Below are positions 34,582-43,522 of a DNA stretch of 64,000 bases, piece after piece. This DNA comes from UBA1794 sp964439955 (lineage in GTDB: Bacteria > Bacteroidota > Bacteroidia > Bacteroidales > Bacteroidaceae): NCBI GenBank assembly GCA_964439955.1, contig CAYTPX010000001.1:111151-175150 (forward strand), written 5' to 3'. Under the pieces are notes generated by a model. It was not told where the DNA came from, did no database searches, and was given only the letters and a program-made list of their open reading frames with translations. The translations under genes and the position numbers were made by a program. Every line of letters starts with the position of its first letter. Position 1 is the first letter of the stretch.

Positions 34582-35481
34582 TTATGAGCAACGGAGAACT
34601 AAACCAGGCTGGAGGATAGACCTCTTGGTCAAGCCGTTCAATTCACACAGTTTTTCCACGGTTATGCCATATCGTTTGGCGATTTTGTACAAGCTGTCGC
34701 CCTTGCGCACTTTATAGTAAGGAGAAGCCGGGCTCTCGCTTTTTGCCTTTTCGCCAGCCGTTCCGCCCTGGGCCGTAAGGGACGTTTCCCCCTTGGGAGT
34801 CACGGGATTGAACACGTAGTAGTCGGCCGTTATATCTTGGTTCGGGAAGTCGAACAGCAATTCCGGGTTGATGCTCTTGCTCAAGACACGCACTTCGAAG
34901 TGCAAATGCGAACCCGTCGAACGGCCCGTATTGCCGCCCAACCCGATAGGCTGGCCGCTTTTCACTTCTTCATTAGGCTCCACCAGCCACGCCGACATAT
35001 GGGCATAGAAAGTCTCCAGCCCGTTCGGGTGGCGGATCACGAGGTATTTCCCGTAGCCCCCGCGCTCGTATTTCACGACGCGCACCTTGCCGTCGAAAGC
35101 GGCATAGATGGTGTCGCCCACGTTCACGTCGATATCCAGCCCCTGATGCTGACGCCGCCAGCGGCTGCGGTAGCCATAGCGGGAAGTGATGACGCGGTTG
35201 GTCGTGGGCATGGAGAAACCGCGCAAGTCGATACGGAAATTCTCAGGAAGCGGCACGCCGCCATACACGTGGGCATAGGAGTTATTCCACGAGGGGTATA
35301 TGTCTATCGCAGCATACTCGGCTGCTTCTTTGTCTATCTGTTTCTTGAGTACTAAGGAATCTATGCTTTTCAGTTTCCGGTCCACGGGAGCCTGCCGGGC
35401 TATGAGGTCTTGGGCGGAAACCGCCGAGGCGGCTGTTAGGAAAAATGCAGCAGTAATAGATAATATCTTCAGCCTGTTCAT
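34582..35481 (-). CDS. Secreted M23 (LytM) metallopeptidase with LysM domain
   Basis: 299 residues: a signal peptide (about 1-23, ending VSAQ), an M23 domain (about 95-215) with zinc ligands in HQGLDID (HxxxD) and SHLHFE (HxH), and a C-terminal LysM domain (about 253-299; YYKVRKGDSLYKIAKRYG) that binds glycan chains. Predicted periplasmic murein endopeptidase, or a LytM-type amidase activator. The motifs are complete, so activity is likely. Single gene with its own promoter and terminator. Confidence 0.93.
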   Translation of the reverse strand: MNRLKILSITAAFFLTAASAVSAQDLIARQAPVDRKLKSIDSLVLKKQIDKEAAEYAAIDIYPSWNNSYAHVYGGVPLPENFRIDLRGFSMPTTNRVITSRYGYRSRWRRQHQGLDIDVNVGDTIYAAFDGKVRVVKYERGGYGKYLVIRHPNGLETFYAHMSAWLVEPNEEVKSGQPIGLGGNTGRSTGSHLHFEVRVLSKSINPELLFDFPNQDITADYYVFNPVTPKGETSLTAQGGTAGEKAKSESPASPYYKVRKGDSLYKIAKRYGITVEKLCELNGLTKRSILQPGLVLRCS

Positions 35482-35532
35482 TCGATTTTATAGGGGTGAT
35501 GAAAGGAAACCTTTCGATTATCAATAACACGC

Positions 35533-35540
35533 CAAAGTTA
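35533..35540 (-). promoter_or_regulatory. -7 box of the M23 peptidase gene
   Basis: Minus-strand TAACTTTG, 51 bases before the start codon. The remainder of the 446-base gap to recG contains a dispersed-repeat copy (about 35790-35880) and no gene. Confidence 0.5.
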
Positions 35541-35927
35541 AATATTTATCTGAAAAAGTCCGCCCTTTCATTGACATTCTTTAACCCTTGCCTACATATA
35601 ATCATGCAGTTCCTGCCATCTGAAACGCCGTGCCGGAGGGATTCTCCCATGTTTTTATGTTTTTCAGCATACTCTTCCGGTTCTGGAGGAAAGGGGATTC
35701 TATTTAACATTCTCCGTTCTCCCGTCCCCGCGGGGGCGGGAAACCTCCCGCGGCACTCCTTTTTCCGGTGAAGGCCGTGCCCCCGCGGCGCATTTCCCCC
35801 ATGGGTTTCCCGGGAAAACGGCAAGGCTTTCCAAGGAAACATGCAAGGATTCCGGGGAAAAGGGCAAAGGGAAAAAGCCAAAGCCACAAAGGGGAAGGAG
35901 GAAGCAGCAGGCGGGGAGCGGGGCAAG

Positions 35928-38024
35928 TCAGCTGATGGCCGACCAGTCCACCTGCTCCTTGCGCAACTCGGCGAGGCGGCGCCAAAGGAGGGCATTGCGG
36001 GGATTTTGCGCCTGCGGGTCGTCGTCCACAATTTTACGCGCCACTTCACGCACGTGCTGGAGCAACTGCCCGTCGCGCGCCACGTTGGCAATCTTCAGGT
36101 CGAAGGCCACCCCGCTCTGTTGCGTGCCCTCCAAGTCGCCCGGGCCGCGGAGCTTGAGGTCGGCCTCAGCTATCTCGAAACCGTCGTTCGTCTGCGTCAT
36201 GATTTCGATGCGCCGCCGGGTGTCCTGCGAAAGTTTGTAGCCGGTGATGAGGATGCAGTACGACTGTTCGGCGCCACGCCCTACCCTCCCGCGCAACTGG
36301 TGCAGCTGAGAGAGGCCGAAGCGTTCGGCGTTTTCGATAACCATGACGGAGGCATTCGGGACGTTCACCCCCACTTCGATGACGGTCGTAGCCACCAGGA
36401 TCTGCGTTTCGCCGCGGGCAAAGCGGGCCATCTCCTCGTCTTTCTCGGCAGGCTTCATACGCCCATGCACCTTGCTAATCCGGTATTCGGGAAAGACGGC
36501 GCACAGTTGCCCATAACCCTGCTCCAAGTTCTTCAAATCGCTCTTCTCGCTTTCCTGGATGAGGGGGTAGACGACGTAGGCCTGCCGCCCCGCCTGGATT
36601 TCGCGGCGCAGGAACTGGTAGAGCGCGGCGCGGCGGTCGTCGTAACGGTGCTGGGTCTGGACGGGCTTGCGCCCGGGCGGCAGCTCGTCGATGACGGACA
36701 CGTCGAGGTCGCCATAGAGGGTCATGGCCAAAGTGCGCGGAATGGGCGTGGCCGTCATGACCAGCACGTGGGGCGGCTGCCCGCTTTTCTGCCAGAGGCG
36801 CGCCCGCTGGGCCACGCCGAAACGGTGCTGCTCGTCGATGACGGCCATACCGAGCCGGGCAAAGGATACCGGCTCTTCGAGTACGGCGTGGGTGCCGATG
36901 AGGATGCCGACGGAGCCGGAAGCCAAGCCTTGCAGCACGGCTTCGCGCTGTTTCCCCTTGACGGAGCCGGTGAGCAGCCCTACGCGGATGTCCATGTCTT
37001 GCAGCATGGCAGAGAGCGTGGCCAAGTGCTGTTGGGCCAGGATCTCGGTGGGCGCCATCAGGCAGGCCTGGTATCCGTTGTCCAAGGCCAGCAACATGGC
37101 CATCAGGGCGACAACGGTCTTTCCGCTCCCCACGTCGCCTTGCAAGAGACGGTTCATCTGCCGCCCGCTGCATGTGTCGCGCCGGATTTCGCGGAGTACC
37201 CGCATTTGCGCCCCGGTCAGGGGGAAGGGAAGATGGCGGGCGTAGAAGCCATTGAAGAGTTCCCCCACACGGGAGAAGAGAAAGCCGCGGTACTTCTGCC
37301 CGCGCTCCTTGGCATAGCGGAGGATTTGGAGCTGTATGAAGAACAATTCCTCGAACTTGAGGCGGTACTGGGCTTGCCGCAGGCTGGCGGGCGAAGCGGG
37401 GAAGTGGATTTGCCGCAGCGCCTCGGCGTGGGGCAAGAGGCGGTGTTCTTCCACAAACCAAGGGGGCAAGGTCTCGGGCGGCGGGGTCTTCAGGGATGAA
37501 AAGGCGGCCTCGACGAAACGCTTCAGCGTGGCGGAGTTGATTCCCATGCGCTTCATGCGTTCGGAAGTATTATAGGCCGGCACGAGGCCCATCTGGGAAA
37601 GGGTGAGCTTCCCCGGCTCGTCGATGTCGGGATGGGCTATGCTGATGCGCCCGCCATAAGGCGTCGGTTTCCCGAAGACGATATACTCCTTGTGGGCATG
37701 GTAGCGGCCTTGCAGGAAACGGAGACCTTGGAACCAGACCAAGTCCACGACCCCCGTGCCGTCGGTGAAGTGGGCCACGAACCTTCGCTTGCGCCCTTCG
37801 CCCAATTCCTCGAAGCTGAGAATCGTACCGCGCAGCTGGATGTAGGGCATCGTACCGTCGATTTCGCGGATTTGGTAAAGGCGGCTGCGGTCGATGTACT
37901 TGTAAGGGTAATAGTGGAGCAAGTCACCCACACAACGAAGGCCGAGGTCTTTCTCCAAGACCCCGGCCCGCTTCGGTCCAATGCCCGGCACGTATTGTAT
38001 GTGTACGGCCAAAGGGTCAAACAT
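35928..38024 (-). CDS. recG: ATP-dependent DNA helicase RecG
   Basis: 698-residue superfamily 2 helicase that remodels stalled forks and recombination intermediates. N-terminal wedge/OB domain (about 60-160), Walker A GDVGSGKT near 302, DEQH box (VIDEQHRFGVAQR) near 400, MTATPIPRTLA (motif III), ATTVIEVGVNVPNA (motif V) and QLRGRVGRGAEQSYC (motif VI), and the RecG C-terminal wedge. Full length. It overlaps ispD by eight bases and is the last gene of the pdxJ-to-recG run. Confidence 0.96.
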   Translation of the reverse strand: MFDPLAVHIQYVPGIGPKRAGVLEKDLGLRCVGDLLHYYPYKYIDRSRLYQIREIDGTMPYIQLRGTILSFEELGEGRKRRFVAHFTDGTGVVDLVWFQGLRFLQGRYHAHKEYIVFGKPTPYGGRISIAHPDIDEPGKLTLSQMGLVPAYNTSERMKRMGINSATLKRFVEAAFSSLKTPPPETLPPWFVEEHRLLPHAEALRQIHFPASPASLRQAQYRLKFEELFFIQLQILRYAKERGQKYRGFLFSRVGELFNGFYARHLPFPLTGAQMRVLREIRRDTCSGRQMNRLLQGDVGSGKTVVALMAMLLALDNGYQACLMAPTEILAQQHLATLSAMLQDMDIRVGLLTGSVKGKQREAVLQGLASGSVGILIGTHAVLEEPVSFARLGMAVIDEQHRFGVAQRARLWQKSGQPPHVLVMTATPIPRTLAMTLYGDLDVSVIDELPPGRKPVQTQHRYDDRRAALYQFLRREIQAGRQAYVVYPLIQESEKSDLKNLEQGYGQLCAVFPEYRISKVHGRMKPAEKDEEMARFARGETQILVATTVIEVGVNVPNASVMVIENAERFGLSQLHQLRGRVGRGAEQSYCILITGYKLSQDTRRRIEIMTQTNDGFEIAEADLKLRGPGDLEGTQQSGVAFDLKIANVARDGQLLQHVREVARKIVDDDPQAQNPRNALLWRRLAELRKEQVDWSAIS

Positions 38025-38763
38025 CTGCGCGGCACAACATTTCGGCCACCTGCACGTCCCAGGGGGTGGTTATCTTGATATTCTCGCGGTTTCCCTCGAC
38101 GAGAGCCACGGCGCGCCCCGAGGATTCGACCACGGAGGCATCGTCGGTAAACTCCGCACGGTAGGGCTGCCGGTAGGCCGCGCGCAGCCAATCGGCACGG
38201 AACACCTGGGGCGTCTGCACCAAGCGTATGGCCGAGCGGTCGAGCGGCACGCTGCTCCCGTCGGGGCGGAGCTGGCGGAGCGAGTCGGCCACGGGCAGCA
38301 CGGGCACGGCCGCGCCGCAGCGCCCGGCGGCACGGTAGGCCGCCTCGACCACCGAGTGGCTGACGAAGGGGCGCACCCCGTCGTGCACGCCGATCAACCC
38401 CTCCCCGTCTGCGGCGGCAAGGCCGTTGCAGACGGAATGGAAGCGCGTAGCCCCTCCCGTGGCAAGGCGGTAGGGAACGCTGAAACCATGCTGTGCGCAG
38501 AGCGAACGCCAATAGTCGATCTGGCCGACGGGCAGCACCAAGACGAGCACCACGCCGTCGTCCCCGGAAGAAGTACCTGCGCCCACGCTGGAAAGCGGCG
38601 GCGCTTCTCCCGCCGAGTGCCGCAGGTTACGGAGCGCCGCGTAGAGGTTCTCCAACGTGCGCATCAGTACCGGCACGCCCCCCACGGGCAAGAACTGCTT
38701 GGGGACGGCGCTCCCCATGCGCACCCCCTTGCCGCCGGCCACGACGATGGCTTGGTATTTCAT
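38017..38763 (-). CDS. ispD: 2-C-methyl-D-erythritol 4-phosphate cytidylyltransferase
   Basis: 248-residue MEP-pathway enzyme. CTP-binding N-terminus (IVVAGGKGVRMGSAVPKQF), ATGGATRFHSVCNGL, VHDGVRPFV and TDDASVVE are all present. Oddly, a Ser/Gly-rich insertion of about 25 residues (RHSAGEAPPLSSVGAGTSSG region, about 47-72) lies between the first helix and the VLVLPV strand, where most IspD proteins are short. The start at 38763 (MKYQAIVVAGG) follows the family; 11 upstream residues are unlikely. It overlaps recG and follows the DJ-1 gene by 22 bases. Confidence 0.93.
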   Translation of the reverse strand: MKYQAIVVAGGKGVRMGSAVPKQFLPVGGVPVLMRTLENLYAALRNLRHSAGEAPPLSSVGAGTSSGDDGVVLVLVLPVGQIDYWRSLCAQHGFSVPYRLATGGATRFHSVCNGLAAADGEGLIGVHDGVRPFVSHSVVEAAYRAAGRCGAAVPVLPVADSLRQLRPDGSSVPLDRSAIRLVQTPQVFRADWLRAAYRQPYRAEFTDDASVVESSGRAVALVEGNRENIKITTPWDVQVAEMLCRADV

Positions 38764-38785
38764 GTCCCGTCCTCCTGCATGGGAT

Positions 38786-39340
38786 TCAATAAACACGCAT
38801 CCCGCCTTTCACTTCCTCCACCTTTTCCTTCCCGCAGAAACGCTCCACGATGGCAAAGGCGAAGTCGAAGGCCGCACCCGGCCCCCATGCCGTGGTGAAA
38901 CGGCCGTCCACCACGACGGGCACCTGCTCCACATCAGCGCCTTTCAGCTCTGGTTCGAAACCGGAATAACAGGTACACTTCACGCCTTCCAGCAAGCCCA
39001 TGCGCCCGTAGACCAAAGGCGCGGCGCAAATGGCGGCGAGGGGGACGCCCGCGGCGTCGGCATCGGCTATCATCTGCCGCAGCACCGCGTTGTCGCTCAA
39101 GTTCGTAGAACCGGGCAGCCCGCCGGGCATTACCAGCATGGCAGCCTCCGCGCCGAGGGAGGCCACGGAGCGGAGGGCCTCGTCGGCCTCGACGGGAACG
39201 CCGTGGGCGCCCGTGGCTTTCCGGTTTTCAGCCAACGCCACGGTCACGACGTCCAAGCCCGCGCGGCGCAAAATGTCGACAGTTGCCAAGGCTTCTATCT
39301 CTTCGAAGCCGTCGGCCAGGAATACAAAAATCTTTTTCAT
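38786..39340 (-). CDS. DJ-1/PfpI family protein
   Basis: 184-residue DJ-1 (YajL/ThiJ) type protein. N-terminal DGFEEIEA with the conserved Glu, the nucleophile elbow AAICAAPLV with the oxidisable Cys, and a C-terminal DGRFTTAWGPGAAFDFA block. Family members act as glyoxalase/deglycase-like or chaperone proteins against oxidative and carbonyl stress; the exact role here is open. Co-directional with tonB and ispD. Confidence 0.9.
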   Translation of the reverse strand: MKKIFVFLADGFEEIEALATVDILRRAGLDVVTVALAENRKATGAHGVPVEADEALRSVASLGAEAAMLVMPGGLPGSTNLSDNAVLRQMIADADAAGVPLAAICAAPLVYGRMGLLEGVKCTCYSGFEPELKGADVEQVPVVVDGRFTTAWGPGAAFDFAFAIVERFCGKEKVEEVKGGMRVY

Positions 39341-39401
39341 AGCGTATCGGTTGTTTATTAATCCGGCAGGCTTGGGAAGCCTGCCGAAGGTTGGTCGGGA
39401 G

Positions 39402-40283
39402 TTACTGCAAGCGGAAACGGTAGGTGATTTGCCCCGTCACGTTGGCCGCGCCTTCGACTGCGTTGAAAAGCGCTTGGCGCGCGGCGAGCAGGGCGGCATT
39501 GCGCAGGGCCGCGTTGGAGGTGTTCGTCCCGGAAGTCTGTATGCTTGCCGAGATGACTTGCCCGGCAGCATTGACGGTGATGCGCACCACCACGTCTCCC
39601 TCCTCGTTGCCGGGATAAGAGGGCAGCGGCAATGAGCGCGGCGAACGCCCGGGCAGCGAAGCCACAGGCTGCCCCGACTTGGAGTTCCCGTCGGGGAGGC
39701 CTTCCGTACCGGCATTGTTGCCGTCCCCCTTGTTGCCTGTATCCGTACCCGTCCCGAAGCGGTTCTTCACGCGATCCCGGGCTGCCTGCGCGGCCCGGCG
39801 CTCGGCCTCGGCCTTGCGGGCAGCTTCTTCCCGGGCGCGGGCTTCTTGTGCCTCACGCTCCCGGCGGCGGGCTTCCTCTGCGGCACGGCGCTTGGCTTCG
39901 GCTTCGGCGGCGGCTTGCTTGTCGGGCACGGGGGTGCTGGGTTCCTCCTGGGTGAGGAGCGGTTCGGAAGGCCGTGCCTTTCCTGTGGGGGGTGCGGCAC
40001 TTTCTGCCGATTGTTGCGGCACTTCTTCAGGAAAAGGCTGCGGGTCTTCGACCGATTCCGGGGCGGCCTCCTCCACGGCAGTCGCCATATCGCGCGAAAG
40101 ACCCGGGTCGTCCTGCCCGGAAGCAGCCTCCACATTGCCCAGCAGCACAGGTATCCCCCCTTCCGGCAACACCTCTTGCGAAGGGGCGGAAAGGGTGAGC
40201 CAGAACAAAAGGGCTATCAAGAGGGCATGGACCACGAGGGTTCCGGCCAATGCCTTACGGTCTGTCTTCCGAAAGTACTTCAT
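39402..40283 (-). CDS. TonB/TolA-like energy transducer
   Basis: 293 residues. One N-terminal membrane helix (about 13-32; LAGTLVVHALLIALLFWL), a Pro/Glu-rich stretch, a long Ala/Glu/Arg coiled coil (about 125-172) and a TonB-type C-terminal domain (about 215-293; SYPGNEEGDVVVRITVNAAG). The coiled coil is more TolA-like than TonB-like. Together with the exbD- and exbB-type genes directly upstream it forms a proton-driven TonB or Tol complex spanning the periplasm. Spacing to exbD is 17 bases. Confidence 0.88.
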   Translation of the reverse strand: MKYFRKTDRKALAGTLVVHALLIALLFWLTLSAPSQEVLPEGGIPVLLGNVEAASGQDDPGLSRDMATAVEEAAPESVEDPQPFPEEVPQQSAESAAPPTGKARPSEPLLTQEEPSTPVPDKQAAAEAEAKRRAAEEARRREREAQEARAREEAARKAEAERRAAQAARDRVKNRFGTGTDTGNKGDGNNAGTEGLPDGNSKSGQPVASLPGRSPRSLPLPSYPGNEEGDVVVRITVNAAGQVISASIQTSGTNTSNAALRNAALLAARQALFNAVEGAANVTGQITYRFRLQ

Positions 40284-40300
40284 GGGCGTTCGGGGTTTCC

Positions 40301-40717
40301 TTACTCGGACCCGGGGGGACGGGCGGCAAGCACGATTTTGTACTGTTGCTCATTGGCCAAGTTAAGTACCTGCATCACGGCACGGTAGGGCACTGCCTCG
40401 TCGGCGTACAAGGCCACGTAGCGTGCCGTGTCGCCTTCCGTGGCAGTTTGCAGCCGGGCGGACAACGACTCGAAGCTCACCGGCACTTCCTCGCCTGCGC
40501 CGGAAGCTACGAAATAATTCAAGTCCTTGTCGATGATGATGCGCGTCAATGGCCGTTCTGCCGAGGAACTGCTGCTCTCGGGGAGCTGCACCTTCAGCGA
40601 ATTGGGCTGCACCATCGTGGAAGTAATCACGAAGAAAATCAGCATCAGGAAGATGACATCCGTCATGGAGGCCATGCTGAATTCCGGGGTCAGCTTGTGT
40701 TTTCGTTTTAAAGACAT
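40301..40717 (-). CDS. exbD: ExbD/TolR family biopolymer transport protein
   Basis: 138 residues with a single N-terminal helix (about 15-35) containing the proton-channel Asp in MASMTDVIFLMLIFF, preceded by a basic cytoplasmic start (MSLKRKHKL) and followed by a periplasmic domain. Works with the ExbB-like protein to energise the TonB/TolA-like transducer. The Ser-rich SSSSSAE segment is a linker variation. Confidence 0.92.
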   Translation of the reverse strand: MSLKRKHKLTPEFSMASMTDVIFLMLIFFVITSTMVQPNSLKVQLPESSSSSAERPLTRIIIDKDLNYFVASGAGEEVPVSFESLSARLQTATEGDTARYVALYADEAVPYRAVMQVLNLANEQQYKIVLAARPPGSE

Positions 40718-40799
40718 GGCTGTTCTGTCAAAAGGGAGAAAAGGCGGGAAACATCCCGCGGGATATAATAGTAGGGAAACGATGCAGGGAGCAGCGGGT

Positions 40800-41474
40800 T
40801 TAACGCCTCTCCTCGTCGTTCAGCTCGTTGAGCAAATCGAGGAAGGCAAGGGTTCTCCCTTCCATCTTATTCACTACATTGTCCAACAGGCTAACCAAAT
40901 AGTTATAAGCAAAGAGGGCGGCAATGCCGACTATCAATCCCCCCACCGTCGTGACCATGGCTTCATAGATACCGCCCGAAAGAATTTTCAGGTCCACTTG
41001 GGCGCTATTGGCATTTGCGATGTTCCAAAACGCGCGAACCATGCCCGTGACCGTCCCCAAGAAACCTAACATGGGGGCACCGCCCGCAATGGTTGCTATT
41101 ACCGGAAGCCCTCGTTCCAACTTGGAGACTTCGAGGTTTCCGACATTTTCTATCGTGACACGCACGTCGTCCACTGGCCGCCCCATGCGGCTGATGCCCT
41201 TTTCAATCATCCTTGACGAGGGGGTATTCTGGTTTCGGCAGAAGTCAATTGCCGCACGCACCTCGCCCGCCTTGATATAATCCTTTATGCGCTCCATGAA
41301 CAGCGGGTCTTCTTTCGCCGCTTTGCGAATGGCGGAATTCCGTTCGATGAGGATATAAACGCCCACGAGGGAAAGCAAACCCAACACAATCATTATCCAA
41401 CCGCCCTTGCAGGCCATATCCCAAAGATTCATCTCGGGCACCGAAGCGACCGAAGTCAATAAGAGGTTCATCAT
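40800..41474 (-). CDS. exbB: MotA/TolQ/ExbB proton channel family protein
   Basis: 224 residues with three membrane helices (about 25-45, 125-148, 165-195). The channel motif APMLGFLGTVTGMVRAF and the third helix GGLIVGIAALFAYNYL are canonical. An inner-membrane pentamer with ExbD drives TonB. Gene order exbB-exbD-tonB is intact; pdxJ lies 40 bases upstream. Confidence 0.93.
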   Translation of the reverse strand: MMNLLLTSVASVPEMNLWDMACKGGWIMIVLGLLSLVGVYILIERNSAIRKAAKEDPLFMERIKDYIKAGEVRAAIDFCRNQNTPSSRMIEKGISRMGRPVDDVRVTIENVGNLEVSKLERGLPVIATIAGGAPMLGFLGTVTGMVRAFWNIANANSAQVDLKILSGGIYEAMVTTVGGLIVGIAALFAYNYLVSLLDNVVNKMEGRTLAFLDLLNELNDEERR

Positions 41475-41514
41475 AACGTCTCGGTAAAGTTTTTATTTGT
41501 TCAAGCTAAAAGGG

Positions 41515-42234
41515 TCATTCGAGCAAAAGGCATTTCTTATAGGCTTCGATGGTCTTCTGCAATCCCAAGTAGAGTGCGTCGCAAATCAACTGGTGTCCGA
41601 TGGAAACTTCTTCGACAAAAGGAATATTGTGCACGAAGTAATTCAGGTTCTCAAGACTCAAATCGTGGCCGGCATTGACGCCCACCCCCAAGCCACGCGC
41701 TTTTTGCGCCGCGCGGACGAAAGGAGCGACGGCATCGGCACGGTCTTTCGCGTACAGGGCGGCATAGGGCTCGGTATAAAGTTCTATGCGGTCCGTCCCG
41801 GTGCGGGCGGCATAATCTATCTGCTCTTCATCTGGATCGACAAAGATGGAGGTACGAATCCCAAACTCCTTGAGCCGGTCGCAAACTTCGGCCAAGAAAT
41901 CTAAATTGTCCCGCACGTCCCAGCCATGATTGGAAGTCAATTGGTCAGGAGCGTCAGGCACCAGCGTCACTTGCGCAGGCCTTACTTCGCAAACCATGTC
42001 CAGAAAAGCAGGGGACGGGTAGCCTTCTACGTTAAACTCTGTGTGAAGCACAGGTTTTATTTCGTAAACATCCGTCCGGCGAATGTGTCTTTCGTCAGGA
42101 CGCGGATGAACCGTGATTCCGTCAGCCCCAAACCGTTCGCAGTCGAGGGCAAAACGGCGCACATCAGGGCAGTTCCCGCCACGAGCATTGCGGATCGTGG
42201 CGACTTTATTAACGTTTACACTTAAATTTGTCAT
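41515..42234 (-). CDS. pdxJ: Pyridoxine 5'-phosphate synthase
   Basis: 239-residue TIM barrel that condenses 1-deoxyxylulose 5-phosphate with 3-amino-2-oxopropyl phosphate to make PNP. Family blocks: VNVNKVATIRNARGGNCPD, GADGITVHPRPDERHI, TEFNVEGYP, LVPDAP.QLTSNHGWD, FVDPD and GVNAGHDLS...IGHQLICDAL. The start at 42234 is canonical; the in-frame upstream stretch covers the promoter. First gene of the seven-gene run to recG; pdxJ beside exbB is a recurring Bacteroidales order. Confidence 0.95.
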   Translation of the reverse strand: MTNLSVNVNKVATIRNARGGNCPDVRRFALDCERFGADGITVHPRPDERHIRRTDVYEIKPVLHTEFNVEGYPSPAFLDMVCEVRPAQVTLVPDAPDQLTSNHGWDVRDNLDFLAEVCDRLKEFGIRTSIFVDPDEEQIDYAARTGTDRIELYTEPYAALYAKDRADAVAPFVRAAQKARGLGVGVNAGHDLSLENLNYFVHNIPFVEEVSIGHQLICDALYLGLQKTIEAYKKCLLLE

Positions 42235-42289
42235 ACAAAACTTGTCAAGGTCGGTGGAAAATCCCACTTTTGCGACCGCCTTTCTTGCG

Positions 42290-42297
42290 CAAAAGTA
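42290..42297 (-). promoter_or_regulatory. -7 box of the pdxJ-exbBD-tonB-recG run
   Basis: Minus-strand TACTTTTG, 55 bases before the pdxJ start, in the divergent spacer with nadK. Confidence 0.55.
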
Positions 42298-42374
42298 ATG
42301 TTCTTTATCGTAAGGTGCAGGATTTCGGGCAAAAAAGATTCTTAAAAACTCCATTCTCTATAAGGAAATCCACG

Positions 42375-43247
42375 ATGAGGTTCGCTCTTTTCGGCAACTG
42401 CCACCAACCAAAAAAATCCCAGCACGCAAGCCACTTGTTCGAACTCCTGAGGCAACGGGAAGCCGAAGTGTACGTAGACAAGGAATTCTACGACTTTTTG
42501 CGCCAAACTGCCCTACCCGGCTTGTCGGTGGCGGGCATCATCGATGGCAAAGACTTCGACGCCGACTTGGTTGTCTGCCTGGGTGGCGACGGGACGTTCC
42601 TGCGCGCGGTAGAAAAAGTGGGCGAGAAGGGCATTCCCATCCTCGGCATCAACACCGGGCGGCTGGGCTTCTTGGCCGCAGTGGCCCCGGAAGAGATGGA
42701 AACCGCCATCGACGAAATCTACCACCACAACTACACCGTGGAAGAGCGCATCACCTTGGAGCTGAGGATGGACGGGAATCCCCTGCCCAATGGCTCCATT
42801 GCGCTCAACGAAGTAGCGGTCTTGAAGCGGGACAGCGCCTCGATGATAGGAATCCACGTGGCCGTCAACGGGGAGTACATCACCACGTACCAAGCCGACG
42901 GCCTGATCGTCGCCACGCCCACAGGCTCCACGGCCTACTCCTTGAGCAATGGCGGACCCATCATCGTGCCCCAACTGAAAGCGATAGTCCTCACTGCCGT
43001 AGCGCCCCATACGCTGAACACGCGCCCCATACTGATTCCCGACGACGGGCGGCTGACCATCCACGTGGACAGCCGCAGCCACAACTACCTCGTAGCCATC
43101 GACGGGCGCAACTACACCTGCTCCGAGAACACCGCCCTCGAAGTGTGCCGCGGAGGACACACCATACGCATCGTCAAGCGGCGGGGGCAAGACTTCTTCA
43201 GCACCCTGCGCCAAAAACTCGGCTGGGGGGCGGAACAGAGGCAGTGA
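42375..43247 (+). CDS. nadK: NAD kinase
   Basis: 290-residue ATP-NAD kinase producing NADP. The GGDGTFLRA motif (about 70), NEVAVLKRD and the glycine-rich TPTGSTAYSLSNGGP are intact, and the C-terminal beta-sandwich ends VKRRGQDFFSTLRQKLGW. The start at 42375 (MRFALFGNCHQ) is the standard N-terminus; 49 codons in frame upstream cross the divergent promoter. Monocistronic. Confidence 0.95.
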   Translation: MRFALFGNCHQPKKSQHASHLFELLRQREAEVYVDKEFYDFLRQTALPGLSVAGIIDGKDFDADLVVCLGGDGTFLRAVEKVGEKGIPILGINTGRLGFLAAVAPEEMETAIDEIYHHNYTVEERITLELRMDGNPLPNGSIALNEVAVLKRDSASMIGIHVAVNGEYITTYQADGLIVATPTGSTAYSLSNGGPIIVPQLKAIVLTAVAPHTLNTRPILIPDDGRLTIHVDSRSHNYLVAIDGRNYTCSENTALEVCRGGHTIRIVKRRGQDFFSTLRQKLGWGAEQRQ

Positions 43248-43309
43248 GCCGCCCCTTCCGGAAGAAAGCCCACACGCAAAGGGAGGGAACCGTTGGCACT
43301 TTTTGGAAA

Positions 43310-43345
43310 AACCGGCAGGACTTCCTGGGAAAAGTCCTGCCGGTT
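43310..43345 (-). terminator. Hairpin/terminator between nadK and tatD
   Basis: A perfect 14-bp stem (43310-43323 with 43332-43345) and an eight-base loop. On the minus strand it is followed by a short T run, fitting the end of the tatD transcript. It is a complete copy of the dispersed hairpin repeat. Confidence 0.6.
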
Positions 43346-43378
43346 CCATTCAATCCTCCTGTAAGGGAAAACGGGAAA

Positions 43379-43522
43379 TCACTCCACAAACACTTTTTCC
43401 GCCGAGCCGTCCGAATAGCGGACGATGCAGATTCCACGCACCGGCGCGGCATGCTGCCGCCCGTCGAGGGTGTAGTCGCCCACGATGTAGTCGGTTTGCA
43501 GGTCAAACACCGAAGAGAAGGG
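43379..43522 (-). pseudogene. Orphan C-terminal tail of a secreted protein
   Basis: A 47-codon open frame with no start reads ...GDYTLDGRQHAAPVRGICIV and then RYSDGSAEKVFVE-stop. It matches the tail of the PI-PLC protein (FFTPRGEQVEAPQRGN.YIVEYSDGTVEKKFY), a module found only at the ends of exported proteins. It overlaps the tatD 3' end in another frame and is preceded by a stop. Best read as the leftover end of a lost gene. Confidence 0.6.

Noticed and set aside
38786..41474. Tol-Pal locus
   Set aside because: The transducer has a TolA-like coiled coil, but tolB and pal are absent and the gene order exbB-exbD-tonB is standard, so I kept the TonB/ExbBD reading.
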